The notes under the pieces: model-generated
What the model saw: only the letters and a program-made list of their open reading frames with translations
Database searches by the model: none
Told to the model about the DNA's origin: nothing
Source: Streptococcus parasanguinis
Lineage (GTDB): Bacteria > Bacillota > Bacilli > Lactobacillales > Streptococcaceae
Reading direction: 5' to 3'
Length of the DNA: 64,000 nt
Assembly (NCBI RefSeq): GCF_023109675.1
Contig: NZ_JALDUR010000005.1
Span: 1 to 64,000 of the forward strand
Position numbers and translations under genes: made by a program
Shown here: positions 62,617 through 64,000 of the stretch, in pieces
Layout: every line of letters begins with the position of its first letter
Position numbering within the stretch: the first letter of the stretch is position 1

Positions 62617-63267
62617 ATGGTTAAAGTCCCCACTCAAACTCCGGTAACAATCCTCTTTTTACTACTTTTATCCTTGGAAACCTCCTTTGTTCCATCGGTT
62701 CCTCTCAATCTATCGGTTGCCTTCTTTTGCATCGTCTATATGTGCTTTTATCGCAAGTTTCATATGATGATTTGGATGGTTTTCTTGGCTATCCTACCAG
62801 GCTTTGCCAATTACTGGGCAGTTCATTTACATGGAGATGTTTCCCAAGCAGTTTTACTTGGAACCAGGGGTTTTGTGACAGTTTGTATAGGGATTGTATT
62901 TATCTCAAGCATCTCACTAAAAGAGTTACTCTTGTATTTGGCACAAATGGGATTGTCACGGTCTTGGGCCTATGCCTTGTTAGTGGTTTTCAATGCTTTT
63001 CCGCTGATTCAGAAAGAAATTAAATCCATAAAGGAGGCCTGTTTGTTACGAGGGCAAAAATTGCATTTTTGGTCCCCTTTGATTTATAGCAAGGTCTTGA
63101 TTAGCGTCTTTAGATGGCGACATCTATACTTAAGAGCCTTATCAGCACATGGCTATGATGAAGATGCCATGATAGAAAAGTCCTATCGGAACTTTTATAT
63201 TCCCAGACAGACAAAAATCATCTACCTACTTATCTATTTAACCCTTCAAATCAGTCTGTTTTTATAA
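62617..63267 (+). CDS. ykoC: ECF transporter T (coupling) component, YkoC-type
   Basis: 216 residues with four to six helices and the coupling helix motifs typical of T components (the A-R-G type: ACLLRGQKLHF and LRALSAHGYD). It links the double ATPase to the S component in the membrane. It follows ykoD after one base. Confidence 0.92.
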   Translation: MVKVPTQTPVTILFLLLLSLETSFVPSVPLNLSVAFFCIVYMCFYRKFHMMIWMVFLAILPGFANYWAVHLHGDVSQAVLLGTRGFVTVCIGIVFISSISLKELLLYLAQMGLSRSWAYALLVVFNAFPLIQKEIKSIKEACLLRGQKLHFWSPLIYSKVLISVFRWRHLYLRALSAHGYDEDAMIEKSYRNFYIPRQTKIIYLLIYLTLQISLFL

Positions 63268-63277
63268 AGGAGTTATT

Positions 63278-63967
63278 ATGGAATTTACAGATATTGCTAT
63301 GGAATTATCCAGGGAGGCCTGGCAGGCTTCCTTTCAGCACCCTTTTATTTTACAGTTACAAAAGGGAAATTTAGATCCTTCCATTTTTCGCTATTACTTG
63401 ATTCAGGATGCCTACTACTTAAATGCCTTTTCAAAAGCCTATGATCACTTAGCTGAAAAAACTTCAAAACAAGAAATGAAGAGACTTTTGAAACAAAATG
63501 CTCAGAGCTTAGTCGAAGGTGAGTTATTTATCCGTCAACAGTTTTTCAAGGAGCTGGGGATTGATGACAAGGAAATGGCAGAGCAGCCGATTGCTCCAAC
63601 CTGCTACCATTATATTTCGCATATTTATCGTCAATTTGAAGAAGAGAACGTAGCCATTGCTTTTGCGAGCTTGCTCCCGTGTCCATGGTTGTACCATGAC
63701 CTAGGTAAGGCACTTAATCTTCGTCCTTCACCAGAAGTCCTTTATCAGAAGTGGATTGAAACTTACATTACAGATGAACTCGAACAGCAAATAAAAGAAG
63801 AGACGGAACTAGTCAATCAACTCTACAGTGAAAGTGACGAGCTAGACAAGAAAAAAATGCTCGAAGCCTTCCGAATTAGCGTTTATATGGAAGCACAGTT
63901 TTGGGAAATGGCCTACCAGCATCAAACATGGAAGAGCACTTTACAGGCTTTAGAAAAAGGAGATTAA
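63278..63967 (+). CDS. tenA: Aminopyrimidine aminohydrolase/thiaminase II TenA
   Basis: 229 residues. Every catalytic residue known from B. subtilis TenA can be found at the same number: Asp44 and Tyr47 in QDAYYLN, Cys135 in LLPCPWLY and Glu205 in MEAQFWE. It converts aminomethyl-aminopyrimidine, a thiamine breakdown product, to HMP for salvage. In the operon with the YkoEDC importer this makes a thiamine scavenging unit. Confidence 0.95.
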   Translation: MEFTDIAMELSREAWQASFQHPFILQLQKGNLDPSIFRYYLIQDAYYLNAFSKAYDHLAEKTSKQEMKRLLKQNAQSLVEGELFIRQQFFKELGIDDKEMAEQPIAPTCYHYISHIYRQFEEENVAIAFASLLPCPWLYHDLGKALNLRPSPEVLYQKWIETYITDELEQQIKEETELVNQLYSESDELDKKKMLEAFRISVYMEAQFWEMAYQHQTWKSTLQALEKGD

Positions 63968-63973
63968 TGAAAA

Positions 63974-64000
63974 ATGAAAACCAACCAATTACAAATTCAT
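63974..64000 (+). CDS. Start of next thiamine-operon gene (cut by window edge)
   Basis: Only the first nine codons are present (MKTNQLQIH if it starts at 63974; MKNENQPITNS if it starts at 63967 overlapping the tenA stop). The spacing to AAGGAG is 11 or 4 bases, neither ideal. In related streptococci tenA is followed by a ThiW-like membrane protein or thiM, so this could be either; the identity cannot be read here. Confidence 0.4.

Noticed and set aside
1-64000. CRISPR arrays, tRNA or rRNA genes, prophage, ComX (TACGAATA) boxes
   Set aside because: Read through both strands and found no spaced direct repeats, no tRNA-like clover sequence, no phage genes and no ComX box.

Overview
The window is chromosomal DNA from a low-GC Streptococcus, probably of the mitis/sanguinis/parasanguinis group. 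Evidence for this: a BOX element (boxA-B-C) at 44105-44256; a typical streptococcal core gene set (codY, gatCAB, secA, alr-acpS, recG, the metQNP locus, scrKABR, lctO); AGGAGG-type ribosome sites; and a gtfA/gtfB glycosyltransferase pair of the kind that modifies serine-rich-repeat adhesins. No rRNA, tRNA, CRISPR array, prophage or intact insertion sequence was seen. Most genes up to about 53 kb lie on the minus strand; the last 8 kb is on the plus strand.

Layout. 0.1-5.3 kb: a short-chain dehydrogenase, a nucleoside phosphorylase followed by what looks like the stump of an ECF ATPase gene, a DUF4299-type protein, the tRNA hydroxylase trhO, and a small operon of an XRE regulator plus two membrane proteins. 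5.4-12.3 kb: a methionine-uptake locus (two lipoproteins, two M20 peptidases, metN, metI, an ECF-S-like protein) headed by a perfect MET-box. 12.3-18.6 kb: a lipoprotein, an EamA exporter, butanediol dehydrogenase with a cre site, a TetR pair with a clear operator, and a PASTA membrane protein that has no kinase domain. 18.8-27.1 kb: gatCAB and a four-gene glycosyltransferase operon (GT8, GT2, gtfB, gtfA). 27.2-41 kb: pncA-codY, an aminotransferase, uspA, a HAD-MazG fusion, asparaginase, recG, alr, acpS, aroG and secA. 41-52.6 kb: a KimA-type potassium transporter, a MerR/TipAS regulator behind the BOX element, manA, queG, GNAT, PAP2, an rcrRPQ-like MarR/ABC-exporter operon and a deformylase-like gene. 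52.9-60.3 kb: sucrose genes around a divergent scrA/scrB control region, then lactate oxidase. 60.4-64 kb: a TPP riboswitch controlling ykoE-ykoD-ykoC-tenA and the start of one more gene.

The intergenic DNA carries the least explained material. A roughly 175-bp structured repeat occurs five times (16953, 28711, 43170, 52662, 58747). A 201-bp element with terminal inverted repeats and three hairpins follows uspA (30783-30983), and its end fragment is fused to one copy of the first repeat. A family of palindromes resembling IS3-type ends sits in terminator positions. Control sites readable by eye are a MET-box, a CodY box at codY, a cre over the bdhA -10, TetR and MarR operators placed on their own promoters, and LacI-type operators at scr. 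The most unusual coding features are the glycosylation operon without a visible adhesin or accessory Sec genes, the kinase-less PASTA protein, and a deformylase homologue lacking the usual active-site glutamine.
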